Notes: a model not told the origin generated them from the sequence alone. Positions 1 through 7,929 are shown, counted from the stretch's first letter. The stretch: 39,829 bases of DNA from Rhodocyclaceae bacterium (GCA_003963315.1 RXJP01000028.1:22780-62608); one strand, 5' to 3'. Translations and numbers: made by a program.

Positions 1-1206
1 CCACTGGTTGTAGGTGTTGACCCAGTTCTCGGGAACGAACTTGATTTCACCGGAGGCCACTGCTTCGATGGCCTTGCCGACGATGGAGGTGCCGTCGGGG
101 CCGGCCTTGCTCATGGCGACGAACCATTGGTCGGTGAGCATGGGCTCGATCACGGCGTTGGTGCGGTCGCCGCGGGGCACCATCAGCTTGTGGGGTTTGA
201 CGCTTTCCAGCAGGCCGGCGGCTTCCAAGTCTTCGACGATCACTTTACGGGCGTCGTAGCGGTCGAGGCCGCGGTACTTCTCAGGGCCGTGCTCGTTGAT
301 GCGAGCGTCGAGGGTGAAGATGCTGATCGGGGTCAGGTGGTGGCGATGGCCTACCTGCCAGTCGTTGAAGTCGTGGGCCGGGGTGATCTTGACGCAGCCG
401 GTGCCGAATTCCTTGTCCACGTAGCTGTCGGCGACGATGGGGATTTCCCGGTCGCAGAGGGGCAGCTTGACCATCTTGCCGACCAGGGCGGTGTAGCGCT
501 CGTCTTCCGGGTTCACCGCCACGGCCACGTCGCCGAGCAGGGTTTCGGGACGGGTGGTGGCGACCACCAGTTCACCGCTGCCGTCAGCCAGGGGATAGCG
601 GATGTGCCAGAGGGAACCGTCTTCCTCTTCGCTCACTACTTCCAGGTCGGATACGGCGGTGAGCAGCTTCGGGTCCCAGTTCACCAGGCGCTTGCCGCGG
701 TAGATCAGGCCTTCCTTGTAGAGACGGACGAAGGTCTCGGTGACGATCTTGGACAGGCCCGCGTCCATGGTGAAGCGTTCCCGGCTCCAGTCGGGGCTGG
801 TGCCGAGGCGGCGCATCTGCTTGGTGATGGAACCGCCGGAGTATTCCTTCCATTCCCAGACCTTTTCCAGGAATTTTTCGCGGCCCAGATCATGGCGGGA
901 GATACCTTGGGCGTCCAGTTGCCGTTCGACGACGATTTGGGTGGCGATACCGGCATGGTCTGTGCCCGGTTGCCACAGGGTATTGTCGCCGCGCATGCGG
1001 TGGTAGCGGGTCAGGGCGTCCATGATGGCCTGGTTGAAACCGTGGCCCATGTGCAGGGTGCCGGTGACGTTGGGCGGCGGCAACTGGATACAAAAATTGT
1101 CCTGCTTGGACGTGTCCATGCCGGCGGCGAAGTAATTGCGGGATTCCCAAATCGGGTACCAGCGCCGCTCGATGTCGGCGGGCTCGAAGCTCTTGGCGAG
1201 TTCCAT
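1..1206 (-). CDS. valS: Valine--tRNA ligase, N-terminal part (cut by window edge)
   Basis: Class I aminoacyl-tRNA synthetase that charges tRNA-Val with valine in the cytoplasm. The 402 residues present begin at an ATG at 1206 (protein start [16 protein letters not shown]) and carry the class I HIGH signature as HMGH at residues 52-55, within [15 protein letters not shown], followed by the [10 protein letters not shown] stretch typical of ValRS. The editing (CP1) domain is also partly visible ([10 protein letters not shown]). The KMSKS loop, anticodon-binding domain and C-terminal coiled coil lie beyond position 1. It is the last visible gene of a pepA-holC-hypothetical-valS series on this strand, with 92 nt between it and the preceding stop; a TATAAT in that gap could give it its own promoter. 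Family assignment is secure; the gene is truncated only by the window. Confidence 0.97.
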   Translation of the reverse strand, partial: MELAKSFEPADIERRWYPIWESRNYFAAGMDTSKQDNFCIQLPPPNVTGTLHMGHGFNQAIMDALTRYHRMRGDNTLWQPGTDHAGIATQIVVERQLDAQGISRHDLGREKFLEKVWEWKEYSGGSITKQMRRLGTSPDWSRERFTMDAGLSKIVTETFVRLYKEGLIYRGKRLVNWDPKLLTAVSDLEVVSEEEDGSLWHIRYPLADGSGELVVATTRPETLLGDVAVAVNPEDERYTALVGKMVKLPLCDREIPIVADSYVDKEFGTGCVKITPAHDFNDWQVGHRHHLTPISIFTLDARINEHGPEKYRGLDRYDARKVIVEDLEAAGLLESVKPHKLMVPRGDRTNAVIEPMLTDQWFVAMSKAGPDGTSIVGKAIEAVASGEIKFVPENWVNTYNQW

Positions 1207-1277
1207 GGAGTGAAGGCGGGGAAAGTGAAAACAGGTTGCCGCCCGGGCGGGGAGGGCGCCTAGGCTGAAAGGGCGGA

Positions 1278-1283
1278 ATTATA
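1278..1283 (-). promoter_or_regulatory. Possible -10 box for valS
   Basis: Read on the minus strand this is a perfect TATAAT, about 72 nt upstream of the valS ATG and just after the stop of the small upstream gene. It is followed by a GC-rich start region of the same form seen before ribF and rpsP (TATAAT then CGCC). No good -35 box stands at 16-18 nt, so it is only a candidate. Confidence 0.35.
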
Positions 1284-1298
1284 CCTGCCGCAGCGGGT

Positions 1299-1682
1299 TC
1301 AATCCTGGGGCGGGGAAGGTGGTGTCTGTGCAGTCGAGGGGCGGGCGAGGGCGGCTTGCAGGCGAGGCAGCAGGTCTTCCCGGGCTTCCCGGGTGATACG
1401 CTCCACCAGGTGGTCGGCCACGCCGTCCAGCACACGCAGCACGGCTTCGGTCAAATGCATGTCCAGCCAGTCTTCCAACTCCCGGCTCAGGGCGGCCTGG
1501 GCTTCCGCTGTGAGCGTAGGCGCGGCGGAGGCGCTCGCAGCCGGCGCCGGACCCTCCACCACGTCGGTCAGCAGCGGCACGTCGTCCTCCGCCGGCGGAC
1601 GCAGGCGGGTCATGAAAGCATCGGCGGCGCCCATGAGATCTCGTTCGGTGTCGGAGCGGTCCGGCGTGTTCTCAAAGTCCAC
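1299..1682 (-). CDS. Small conserved-type hypothetical protein between holC and valS
   Basis: A 127-residue protein if translation begins at the GTG at 1682 (MDFENTPDRSD), which overlaps the last codons of holC by 11 nt; a longer reading from 1763 would sit deep inside holC and is unlikely. The N-terminal third is acidic and low in structure, with the short motif VPLLTDVV (around residues 35-42) that recurs in several betaproteobacterial proteins of unknown function. The C-terminal half is an amphipathic helical region rich in Leu and Arg (ELEDWLDMHLTEAVLRVLDG), ending in a proline-rich tail. There is no signal peptide or membrane segment. In Burkholderia relatives a DUF2486-type gene sits near this position, but I cannot confirm homology. 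Function unknown. Confidence 0.75.
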   Translation of the reverse strand: MDFENTPDRSDTERDLMGAADAFMTRLRPPAEDDVPLLTDVVEGPAPAASASAAPTLTAEAQAALSRELEDWLDMHLTEAVLRVLDGVADHLVERITREAREDLLPRLQAALARPSTAQTPPSPPQD

Positions 1683-2097
1683 TGGCAATGTCCTTGAACT
1701 GCACTTCGCAGCCCTGTTCCTTGTATTGGCGGGCCCTGTCCCGGGCGGGCAGGCGCACGGCATCGTCGGTGCTGACGATTTCCACCAAGGTGTCGAAACC
1801 GGCCATATCGCCAGGCATTTCGTCGCTCAGATTGAGCAAGCTGGGCGTGGTTTCACTGCCGAGGATGCGGTCGGTAATGACCACGGGGGTTTCCGCCGCC
1901 AGGGGCGAGTCGCCCCGGCAGTGGGGAATGAAGCCGATGGCCGGGGCGATCCACAACTGTCGATCCAGTCGTTCCGCCAGCTCCCGTTGGGGGGCAAAGA
2001 CCGTCACCCGCTCGCGGCGGCTCCAAGCGGCGGCGATCCAGGCGGCGGCAGCCTGGATGCGGTCGTCGGTACCGTGGAGAAACTGGACGCGGGGCAC
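1672..2097 (-). CDS. holC: DNA polymerase III subunit chi
   Basis: The chi subunit links the clamp loader (through psi) to single-stranded DNA-binding protein at the replication fork. The 141-residue product starts at a GTG at 2097, only 3 nt after the pepA stop, and begins VQFLHGTDDRIQAAAAWIAAA in place of the usual VxFYxG opening. The core shows the family pattern of a Rossmann-like fold, with ERVTVFAPQRELAERLDRQLW near residues 29-49 and FIPHCRGDSPLAAETPVVI near 56-74, close to the FxPH and PVxI blocks of HolC. The pepA-holC-valS order is widespread in proteobacteria and supports the call. The 3' end overlaps the next gene by 11 nt, suggesting translational coupling. Confidence 0.9.
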   Translation of the reverse strand: MPRVQFLHGTDDRIQAAAAWIAAAWSRRERVTVFAPQRELAERLDRQLWIAPAIGFIPHCRGDSPLAAETPVVITDRILGSETTPSLLNLSDEMPGDMAGFDTLVEIVSTDDAVRLPARDRARQYKEQGCEVQFKDIASGL

Positions 2098-2100
2098 GAA

Positions 2101-3666
2101 TTATTTCGCCTTGCCGCTTTTTGGCGTGGGTTTCGCGAGGGCTTTGGCCGCAATCTTGGGAACGGCTTTGACCATCTTTGCAGGCTTTGCTGCAGCGGCT
2201 CGTTGCATCAGGAAATGGGTCAGCAGGGGTACCGGCCGGCCAGTAGATCCCTTCTGCGCATTGCCGCGATAGGAGGTGCCGGCTATGTCCAGATGCGCCC
2301 ATTTGTACTTCTCGGCGTAGCGGGCCAGGAAGCAGGCGGCGGTGATGGTGCCGCCCCAACGGCCGCCGATGTTGGCCATGTCGGCGAAGGGGCTCTTCAG
2401 CAGTTCCTGGTAGTCGTCCCACAGGGGCAATTGCCAGGCCCGGTCGTAGCTGGCTTGGCCTGCGGTAAGGAGTTCCGCCGCCAGGGCATCATCGTTGGCG
2501 AGGAGGCCGGTGGCGACATTGCCCAGGGCCACCACGCAGGCGCCGGTGAGCGTGGCGACGTCTACCACCACTTCGGGATTGAAACGTTCCACATAGGTGA
2601 GGGCATCGCACAGGATAAGGCGGCCTTCGGCATCGGTGTTGAGGATCTCCACCGTCTGGCCGGACATGGAGGTGACAATGTCGCCGGGTTTGATGGCGGA
2701 GCCGCCGGGCATGTTTTCCGTGGCGGCGACGACGCCGACGATATTGAGGGGAAGCTTCAATTTTGCCGCGCTCTTGAGGGTGCCGAGCACACTGGCCGCG
2801 CCGGACATGTCGTACTTCATCTCGTCCATGTCGGGAGCCGGCTTGAGGGAAATACCGCCGGTGTCGAAGGTGACCCCCTTGCCTACCAATACCACGGGCC
2901 TGGCATCCTTGGCGCCGCCCTTGTAATGGCAGATGATGAATTTGGGCGGTTCATGGGAACCCTGGGCCACGGCGAGCAGGGTGTTCATGCCCAGTTTTTT
3001 CATGTCGGCCCGGTCCAGCACATCCACCTTGAAGCCGAACTCCTTGCCCAAGGCCACGGCCTGCTTGGCGAGGTAGGTGGGGGTGCAGTGGTTGCTGGGC
3101 AGGTTGGCCAGGTCCTTCATCAGCTTTTGCCCTTCGGCAATGGCTTTGCCTTCCACCAGGGCTTGGGCGGCTGCCTCGTCACCGCTAAGGAAGGCGAGCT
3201 TGCCCAGGGGGCGGGCGTCCTTGTCTTTCTTGGATTTGAGCTGGTCGAATTTGTACAGGCTTTCTTCGGCGGCGATGACCGCTTGGCGTACCTGCCAAGC
3301 ACCATCCCGCGCCTTGACCGGAGCGTCGCAGAAGGCGATTACGGCATCCTTGCTGCCGGTGCCCTTGGCGGCGGCAACCGCGGCGGCGATGGCGGCGCGG
3401 TAAGCCTTCTCGTTGAATTCGGCGGCCTTGCCCAGGCCCAGCAACAGCAGGCGGGCGGCGGCAACGCCCTCTCCTCCTGCCAGCAATAACGTGGTGCCGG
3501 CTTTGCCGGTAAGGTCGCCGCTCTTGACGGCTTTGGCGATGGCATGGCCGCAGGCTTTATCTACGGCCTTCCCGCTTTCGGTAAGCCCCCCGTCTTCATA
3601 GACGCCGAGCACCAGACAGTCGGTTTTCAGCTTTTCCGGGGCCTGATTCTTTATGCTAAATTCCAC
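2101..3666 (-). CDS. pepA: Leucyl aminopeptidase (cytosol aminopeptidase, M17)
   Basis: Dinuclear-metal aminopeptidase that removes N-terminal residues, with leucine preferred; in some bacteria the family also binds DNA (Xer recombination, carAB control). The GTG at 3666 is preferred over the TTG at 3672 because an AGGAG lies 6 nt upstream of it and the resulting start MEFSIKNQAPEKL matches the E. coli PepA start. The product is 521 residues, slightly longer than usual. The metal/active-site blocks VLVGKGVTFDTGGISLKP, DEMKYDMSGAA and the M17 signature NTDAEGRLILCDAL are intact. An unusual C-terminal tail of about 30 residues is rich in Lys, Ala and Pro (PKIAAKALAKPTPKSGKAK). It heads the pepA-holC-hypothetical-valS series, divergent from lptF. 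Confidence 0.96.
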   Translation of the reverse strand: MEFSIKNQAPEKLKTDCLVLGVYEDGGLTESGKAVDKACGHAIAKAVKSGDLTGKAGTTLLLAGGEGVAAARLLLLGLGKAAEFNEKAYRAAIAAAVAAAKGTGSKDAVIAFCDAPVKARDGAWQVRQAVIAAEESLYKFDQLKSKKDKDARPLGKLAFLSGDEAAAQALVEGKAIAEGQKLMKDLANLPSNHCTPTYLAKQAVALGKEFGFKVDVLDRADMKKLGMNTLLAVAQGSHEPPKFIICHYKGGAKDARPVVLVGKGVTFDTGGISLKPAPDMDEMKYDMSGAASVLGTLKSAAKLKLPLNIVGVVAATENMPGGSAIKPGDIVTSMSGQTVEILNTDAEGRLILCDALTYVERFNPEVVVDVATLTGACVVALGNVATGLLANDDALAAELLTAGQASYDRAWQLPLWDDYQELLKSPFADMANIGGRWGGTITAACFLARYAEKYKWAHLDIAGTSYRGNAQKGSTGRPVPLLTHFLMQRAAAAKPAKMVKAVPKIAAKALAKPTPKSGKAK

Positions 3667-3672
3667 GCGCAA

Positions 3673-3677
3673 CTCCT
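3673..3677 (-). promoter_or_regulatory. Shine-Dalgarno site deciding the pepA start
   Basis: AGGAG on the minus strand lies 6 nt before the GTG at 3666. It directly abuts the upstream TTG at 3672, too close to serve it, so it argues for the GTG start. Confidence 0.7.
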
Positions 3678-3765
3678 CTCACCGATTGGGGGCGGCCTGC
3701 CCACTTGGACCTGCCGAGAATAATGCGGTGATTATCCCCAATCCCTTGTCCCAGATAAAGCCTAA

Positions 3766-4845
3766 ATGATTTTTCAGCGCGCCTTGTTGCGGGAGTTCTC
3801 TCAAACCGCAGTGGCCGTCTTCGTCGCCCTATTCGCCATTCTGTTGACCACCCAGCTGATCCGCCTGCTGGGCGAGGCGGCGGGAGGCAAGCTCGCCTCC
3901 GAGGCCGTAGTGGCCTTGCTGGGGTTCGGCGCGCTCAACTATTTGCCGGTACTGCTCTCCCTTACCCTGTTCGTGGCGGTGTTGATGACGCTTTCCCGCT
4001 GGTACCGGGATTCGGAAATGGTGGTGTGGTTCGCCGCCGGCGTGCCCTTGACCGCCTGGGTGCGGCCGGTGCTCAAGTTCGCCCTGCCCCTGGTGCTGGC
4101 CATTGCCATTCTTTGCATGTTCCTTTCCCCCTGGGCCTTGAGCAAGAGCGCGGCCTATCGGGAACGCATGGACAACCGTGACGATGTGTCCAAAGTTTCC
4201 CCCGGCAGTTTCAACGAGTCTGCCGGCGCTGACCGGGTGTTTTTCGTAGAGGCGGTGGCGGGGGATGCCAGCAAAGTACGGAATATCTTTGTCAGTTCCG
4301 TCCAGCAGGGCCGTCTTGGGGTGATGGCCGCCGCCGAAGGGCATACGGAAACCATGGCCAACGGCGACCGTTTCCTGGTGATGGATCACGGCCGGCGCTA
4401 TGAAGGCACCCCGGGTACCGCCGACTACCGGGTCATGGAATTCGAACGTTACGCGGTGCGGGTGGAAACCAAGGAAACCCGGGGCGTCGAGCAAAGCCCG
4501 GGCCATTTGCCGCTGGTGCAACTGCTGCGTAATCCGACGCCGCCAAATCTTGGGGAATTGGTCTGGCGTTTCGGCCTGCCCCTGGCGGCCATCAATCTGG
4601 CCCTGCTGGCTATTCCCCTTTCCTTCGTCAATCCCAGGGCAGGCAGGGCGACCAACCTGATTTTCGCCATCCTCGCCTACATGATCTACAGCAATCTGCT
4701 GAGCATCAGCCAAGCCTGGGTGCGCCAGGGTCGCCTGCCATTCGAAGTGGGGGTGTGGAGCGTGCATGTGGTCATGCTGGTCGTCATGTTGTTGCTGTTC
4801 TGGCGGCGGTTATCAACGATTTCCTGGGCAAGACTATGGCGCTGA
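3766..4845 (+). CDS. lptF: LPS export ABC transporter permease LptF
   Basis: One of the two inner-membrane permeases of the LptB2FGC complex that extracts lipopolysaccharide and passes it to the periplasmic bridge. The 359 residues fit the family (YjgP/YjgQ). The N-terminus IFQRALLREFSQTAVAVFVA and early LTTQLIRLLGEAAGG segment are typical of LptF. Three membrane segments occupy about residues 10-120, then a large periplasmic beta-jellyroll domain (about 130-265, containing RVFFVEAV and the FERYAVRV strand), then three C-terminal membrane segments. It diverges from pepA, a conserved arrangement, and overlaps lptG by 10 nt, so the two are surely translated together. LptF rather than LptG is chosen from its first position and N-terminal sequence. 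Confidence 0.95.
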   Translation: MIFQRALLREFSQTAVAVFVALFAILLTTQLIRLLGEAAGGKLASEAVVALLGFGALNYLPVLLSLTLFVAVLMTLSRWYRDSEMVVWFAAGVPLTAWVRPVLKFALPLVLAIAILCMFLSPWALSKSAAYRERMDNRDDVSKVSPGSFNESAGADRVFFVEAVAGDASKVRNIFVSSVQQGRLGVMAAAEGHTETMANGDRFLVMDHGRRYEGTPGTADYRVMEFERYAVRVETKETRGVEQSPGHLPLVQLLRNPTPPNLGELVWRFGLPLAAINLALLAIPLSFVNPRAGRATNLIFAILAYMIYSNLLSISQAWVRQGRLPFEVGVWSVHVVMLVVMLLLFWRRLSTISWARLWR

Positions 4846-5915
4846 AGGTCTTCGAACGCTATCTCGCCCGGGAGATCTACGGCGCCACGGCCCTGGTGCT
4901 GACCGCCTTCCTGATGTTGTTCGCTTTTTTCGACCTGATCGGAGAAGTGCAGCAATTGGGGACGGGCAATTACCAATTGCCCCAGGCGGTGATGTTCGTC
5001 ACCCTGACCATGCCGGGAAGGTTCTATGAACTTTCCCCTATCGCGGTATTGATCGGCACCCTGTATGCCTTGACCTATCTGGCACGACATTCGGAGATTA
5101 CGGTGCTGAGGGCCTCGGGCTTGTCCACCGCAACCCTGATGAAATCCCTGCTGAAACTGGGAGGCGTTTTCGTGCTGCTCACCTTCCTAATGGGGGAGTT
5201 CGTCGCTCCCCACGCTGAACGGGCGGCGCAGCAGTTGCGCCTGCGCGCCATGAGCGCCATGGTTGCCCAGGAGTTTCGCAGCGGTCTTTGGGTGCGGGAT
5301 GAACACTCTTTCATCAATGTCCGCGATGTCTTGCCCGACTCGAGCTTGAAGGAGGTGCGCATCTATGATTTCGATGAGCGGTTCCGCTTGTTGGACATCG
5401 TCGAGGCGGAAAGCGGCAGCTATGAGGAAGATGGGCGCTGGGCCTTGCAGGGCGTGGTCAAGACCAGTTTCGAGACCTCCCGTTCCCAGGTGGAACGCCG
5501 GGATAACATGGTATGGCAGTCGGCGTTGACGCCGGACATCCTTTCCGTGTTGTTGGTGGTGCCGGAAAAGATGTCCATCGTCAGCCTTTACCAATACATC
5601 CGCCACCTGGATGAAAATCACCAGAAGACCGATCGCTACGAAATAGCCTTCTGGAAAAAACTCAGCTATCCCTTCTCGGTGCTGGTCATGATGTTGTTGG
5701 CGCTGCCTTTCGGCTTCCTGCAGGTGCGCAGCGGCGGCGTGAGCCTGAAGGTGTTTACCGGCATCATGTTGGGTATCGGCTTCCACCTGCTCAATGCCCT
5801 ATTCTCCAACCTGGGCGCTATCAACAGCTGGCAGCCCGTGTTGTCGGCCATTACGCCCGGGGCAATCTTCCTGCTGGGCGCAGCGACGATGCTGTGGTGG
5901 GTGGAGCGGCGTTAA
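4836..5915 (+). CDS. lptG: LPS export ABC transporter permease LptG
   Basis: Partner permease of LptF in the Lpt lipopolysaccharide exporter. The start is the ATG at 4836 (MALKVFERYLAREIYG), overlapping the lptF stop; a longer reading from 4755 would run inside lptF. The product has 359 residues with the same layout as LptF: N-terminal membrane segments including AFFDLIGEVQQLG, a periplasmic jellyroll around residues 140-260 (LWVRDEHSFINVRDV is characteristic of LptG), and C-terminal segments with FWKKLSYPFSVLVMMLLALPF and LLGAATMLWWVERR. Its TAA overlaps the stop codon of the convergent RDD gene within GTTAAC. Confidence 0.95.
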   Translation: MALKVFERYLAREIYGATALVLTAFLMLFAFFDLIGEVQQLGTGNYQLPQAVMFVTLTMPGRFYELSPIAVLIGTLYALTYLARHSEITVLRASGLSTATLMKSLLKLGGVFVLLTFLMGEFVAPHAERAAQQLRLRAMSAMVAQEFRSGLWVRDEHSFINVRDVLPDSSLKEVRIYDFDERFRLLDIVEAESGSYEEDGRWALQGVVKTSFETSRSQVERRDNMVWQSALTPDILSVLLVVPEKMSIVSLYQYIRHLDENHQKTDRYEIAFWKKLSYPFSVLVMMLLALPFGFLQVRSGGVSLKVFTGIMLGIGFHLLNALFSNLGAINSWQPVLSAITPGAIFLLGAATMLWWVERR

Positions 5916-6331
5916 CGATCGCCCGAGGGCGTCTTGAAAACGATGCGGGTGCCTGCCAGCCGGTCATGGAGGAATTGGCGATCCCGGTCGAATAGTGCCC
6001 AGACCAAGCCTGCTCCGTAAAACAGGATGCCTGCCCAGGCCAGGCAATAGCGCAATATGGCCTGATTCAGGGTGGGGGCTGATCTATCAAGGGATTGCAC
6101 TTGGATCTTCCAGGTTTGCATGGCAAGGGTTTGCCCGCCGTGGCGCCAATACCAGAGGAAATAAGCCCCCATGACCACAAAAACGTGAGCCAGCAGCACC
6201 GGCCCCGGCGGCGTGACATGGAATACCACGCCGAGAACGAGATAGGGCGCCATGAACGTCAGGGAAAGCACGCCCAGCATCAAAAGGCATTCGTAAAGCA
6301 GGCTGGCGAGGCGGCGACGGATTCCTGGCAA
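5912..6331 (-). CDS. RDD family membrane protein
   Basis: A small multi-span membrane protein of the RDD family, whose general function is unsettled (some members are ion antiporters, others have unknown roles). Visible are RRRLASLLYE at the first helix, three to four hydrophobic segments, GQTLAMQTWKIQV, and the C-terminal FDRDRQFLHDRLAGTRIV with the Arg-Asp signature. No ATG/GTG/TTG stands where homologues would begin. The TTG at 6331 gives 139 residues but has no ribosome-binding site; an ATC at 6364, 1 nt after the upstream stop and 7 nt after AGGA, would give the expected 150 residues; an ATG at 6469 would overlap the previous gene by about 100 nt. It is the last gene of the sigma-factor cluster. 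Confidence 0.85.
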   Translation of the reverse strand: MPGIRRRLASLLYECLLMLGVLSLTFMAPYLVLGVVFHVTPPGPVLLAHVFVVMGAYFLWYWRHGGQTLAMQTWKIQVQSLDRSAPTLNQAILRYCLAWAGILFYGAGLVWALFDRDRQFLHDRLAGTRIVFKTPSGDR

Positions 6332-6365
6332 TGATGCAGCGGGCGTCGTAGCGGACTGGACGATT

Positions 6366-6992
6366 TTATTTTCCTGACGCAGAAGGCGGAGTCGCCGGCG
6401 TTGAAAGACCCAGCGGAAGGGCGGCCTCCGGTGCCATGGCGGATAGCGCTGGCGCGGCAACCTTCGCACCCGGGGCCAATTTGAGGGTAGGACGCTGGCT
6501 GAGGGGCTTGATCACCGGGTTTGTCGCGGAGTTCAATGGCGGTTGTACTTTCTTGCTGGCAGCCTGTTTTTTCAGCCGCTGCTTTTCTTCTTCAGGCAGG
6601 TCCTGATATTCGGTCCATTTCTGTTTGATGATTTCGCGCTTTTCCGGACTGGCGTGCTTCAAGCTTTTGTACTTTTCCCGGGCATTCCGGCGTTCTTCCG
6701 GGCTCAGCTTCACCCAGTTCAGCATCTGCTTTTGGATGCGTTCCTGTTCGCTGGCCTGCATTGCCGGATAGCGCTGGGCTATACCCATCCATTTGAGGCG
6801 ACGCTCGGGCTCCAGGCTGTCCCATTCCCCGCCCAACGGGGCTAGTACCTGTTTTTGCTGCTCACTCAGTTGTGCCCAGGAAGGCTGTTCCAGTGGGGTA
6901 ACCGCATGGGATGCGGGTAAAGCAAGCAGGGCTCCGGCAGCCAACGCTCCACCGATCAGTTGTCGGAAGCGGCGCTGTTGTCTTCGAGCCAT
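6366..6992 (-). CDS. DUF3106-type secreted helical protein
   Basis: A 208-residue protein with a twin-arginine-containing but otherwise Sec-like signal peptide (basic residues 1-9, hydrophobic 12-26, likely cleavage after ASHA at residue 30). The mature part is helical and charged, built from repeated short units of the form L-x-P-E-x-R (LEPERRLKW, LSPEERRNA, ASPEKREII, LPEEEKQRL), followed by a proline/alanine-rich tail from about residue 140. The repeats recall the LTxxQ helices of CpxP/Spy/CnrX periplasmic proteins, but that is resemblance only. The domain matches what is called DUF3106, of unknown function. The start overlaps the end of the DUF3619 gene by 37 nt. Confidence 0.85.
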   Translation of the reverse strand: MARRQQRRFRQLIGGALAAGALLALPASHAVTPLEQPSWAQLSEQQKQVLAPLGGEWDSLEPERRLKWMGIAQRYPAMQASEQERIQKQMLNWVKLSPEERRNAREKYKSLKHASPEKREIIKQKWTEYQDLPEEEKQRLKKQAASKKVQPPLNSATNPVIKPLSQRPTLKLAPGAKVAAPALSAMAPEAALPLGLSTPATPPSASGK

Positions 6993-7360
6993 GTGCGGAA
7001 TCCTTGGTCGGTATAGGCGTCTACGGGGAGGTCGTCGGCGAGTAATGCCGTATCGATGTCGGCGTAATCTTCGGTTTTTTGAATGGTGTTCCAGTAATAG
7101 GTCCCCGCCATGCCCGCCACCAAGGCAAGCACCATCAAGGCGGAACGTAATTGGAGCCCAATACCGTAGCTGGAGGAGACGCGCAGTCCCGCCAGATGAA
7201 GCCCGCCCGTTTGAACAGTCTGGTGTTCAAGTGCAAATTGGGAAGCTGCCTTGAGGCGGTTGGAAATCTCCTCCGGTAACTCCCGACAGGCTGCATCCAA
7301 GCTTTGCCGTACCAAAACGGCCAAGCGTTGTTCCTGTTGTTGCTCGATAAGAGAGTTCAT
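6956..7360 (-). CDS. DUF3619-type single-span membrane protein, candidate anti-sigma factor
   Basis: A 134-residue protein whose start is fixed by an ATGA overlap with the sigma-factor stop and by AAGGA upstream. Residues 1-70 form a soluble, helical cytoplasmic region (QRLAVLVRQSLDAACRELPE), residues 72-90 a single membrane span (SALMVLALVAGMAGTYYW), and residues 91-134 an acidic periplasmic tail. The layout and coupling to an ECF-type sigma gene are those of a membrane-bound anti-sigma factor, although there is no recognisable zinc-binding HxxxCxxC motif. The DUF3619 name is from recall of family context. The anti-sigma role is inference. Confidence 0.83.
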   Translation of the reverse strand: MNSLIEQQQEQRLAVLVRQSLDAACRELPEEISNRLKAASQFALEHQTVQTGGLHLAGLRVSSSYGIGLQLRSALMVLALVAGMAGTYYWNTIQKTEDYADIDTALLADDLPVDAYTDQGFRTWLEDNSAASDN

Positions 7361-7917
7361 AGGGTGATTCCTTTTGCTTTCAATGCCTGAGCCAAGGCTT
7401 GCGTTGCTCGCGAACAATGGGTTTTGACACTGCCTTCCGAACACCCCATGGCGATAGCGGTTTCTGCAATGTCCATCTCTTCCCAGTAACGCATGAGGAA
7501 CGCTTCCCGTTGACGTGGCGGAAGTTTTTCAATTTCCTTTTCCAATACAGCCCGAAGTTGTGTCCTTTCGGCGTCCCCATGGGGCGTCGGGGTATTCGAC
7601 AGGTGCTCGGTGGCCAAAGTTTCGAGGGGATCGGCATCTTCGTCGTCCCCAGGGCTCAGGGCCGAGAGCAGGGTGGTCCAAAGGGAGCGGACCTTCTGCC
7701 GACGGTAATAGTCACGGATGGTGTTTTGCAGGATGCGTTGGAACAGCATCGGAAATTCGTTTTCCGGCCGGTCACCGTACTTTTCCGCCAGTTTGAGCAT
7801 CGAATCCTGCACGATGTCCAAGGCCGCGTGGTCGTCCTGAACGGCATAGGCCGCCTGCTTGAAGGCGCGCCGTTCAACGTCTGCAAGGAAATGGGATAGT
7901 TCGTTTCGGGTAGCCAG
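7357..7917 (-). CDS. ECF-type RNA polymerase sigma factor
   Basis: Sigma-70 family protein with only regions 2 and 4. Region 2 includes ALDIVQDSMLKLAEKYGD and LFQRILQNTIRDYYRRQKVR; region 4 includes LEKEIEKLPPRQREAFLMRY and the helix-turn-helix IAMGCSEGSVKTHCSRATQAL. The family usually begins MATxxELSxFLxxVERRAFK; here that sequence starts at a CTG (7917) with AAGAGG 6 nt upstream and an in-frame stop 6 codons before it, and no ATG/GTG/TTG in between. The first canonical start, a TTG at 7821, would remove 32 residues of region 2. With the CTG start the protein has 186 residues. It heads the DUF3619-DUF3106-RDD cluster and diverges from ilvI. Its target promoters are unknown. Confidence 0.9.
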   Translation of the reverse strand: MATRNELSHFLADVERRAFKQAAYAVQDDHAALDIVQDSMLKLAEKYGDRPENEFPMLFQRILQNTIRDYYRRQKVRSLWTTLLSALSPGDDEDADPLETLATEHLSNTPTPHGDAERTQLRAVLEKEIEKLPPRQREAFLMRYWEEMDIAETAIAMGCSEGSVKTHCSRATQALAQALKAKGITL

Positions 7918-7923
7918 CCTGGG

Positions 7924-7929
7924 CCTCTT
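7924..7929 (-). promoter_or_regulatory. Shine-Dalgarno site supporting a CTG start for the sigma factor
   Basis: AAGAGG on the minus strand, 6 nt before the CTG at 7917. Its position is ideal for that codon and for no canonical start codon nearby. Confidence 0.6.

Noticed and set aside
127-1263. Open frame of 378 codons on the plus strand at the left edge
   Set aside because: Antisense to valS, which has intact class I motifs.
1393-3489. Open frame of 698 codons on the plus strand across holC and pepA
   Set aside because: Antisense to two recognisable genes, with no domain or signal; explained by codon bias.
6993-7356. Zinc-binding anti-sigma (ZAS) motif in the DUF3619 protein
   Set aside because: No HxxxCxxC pattern exists; the only Cys lies in DAACRELPE without partner ligands.
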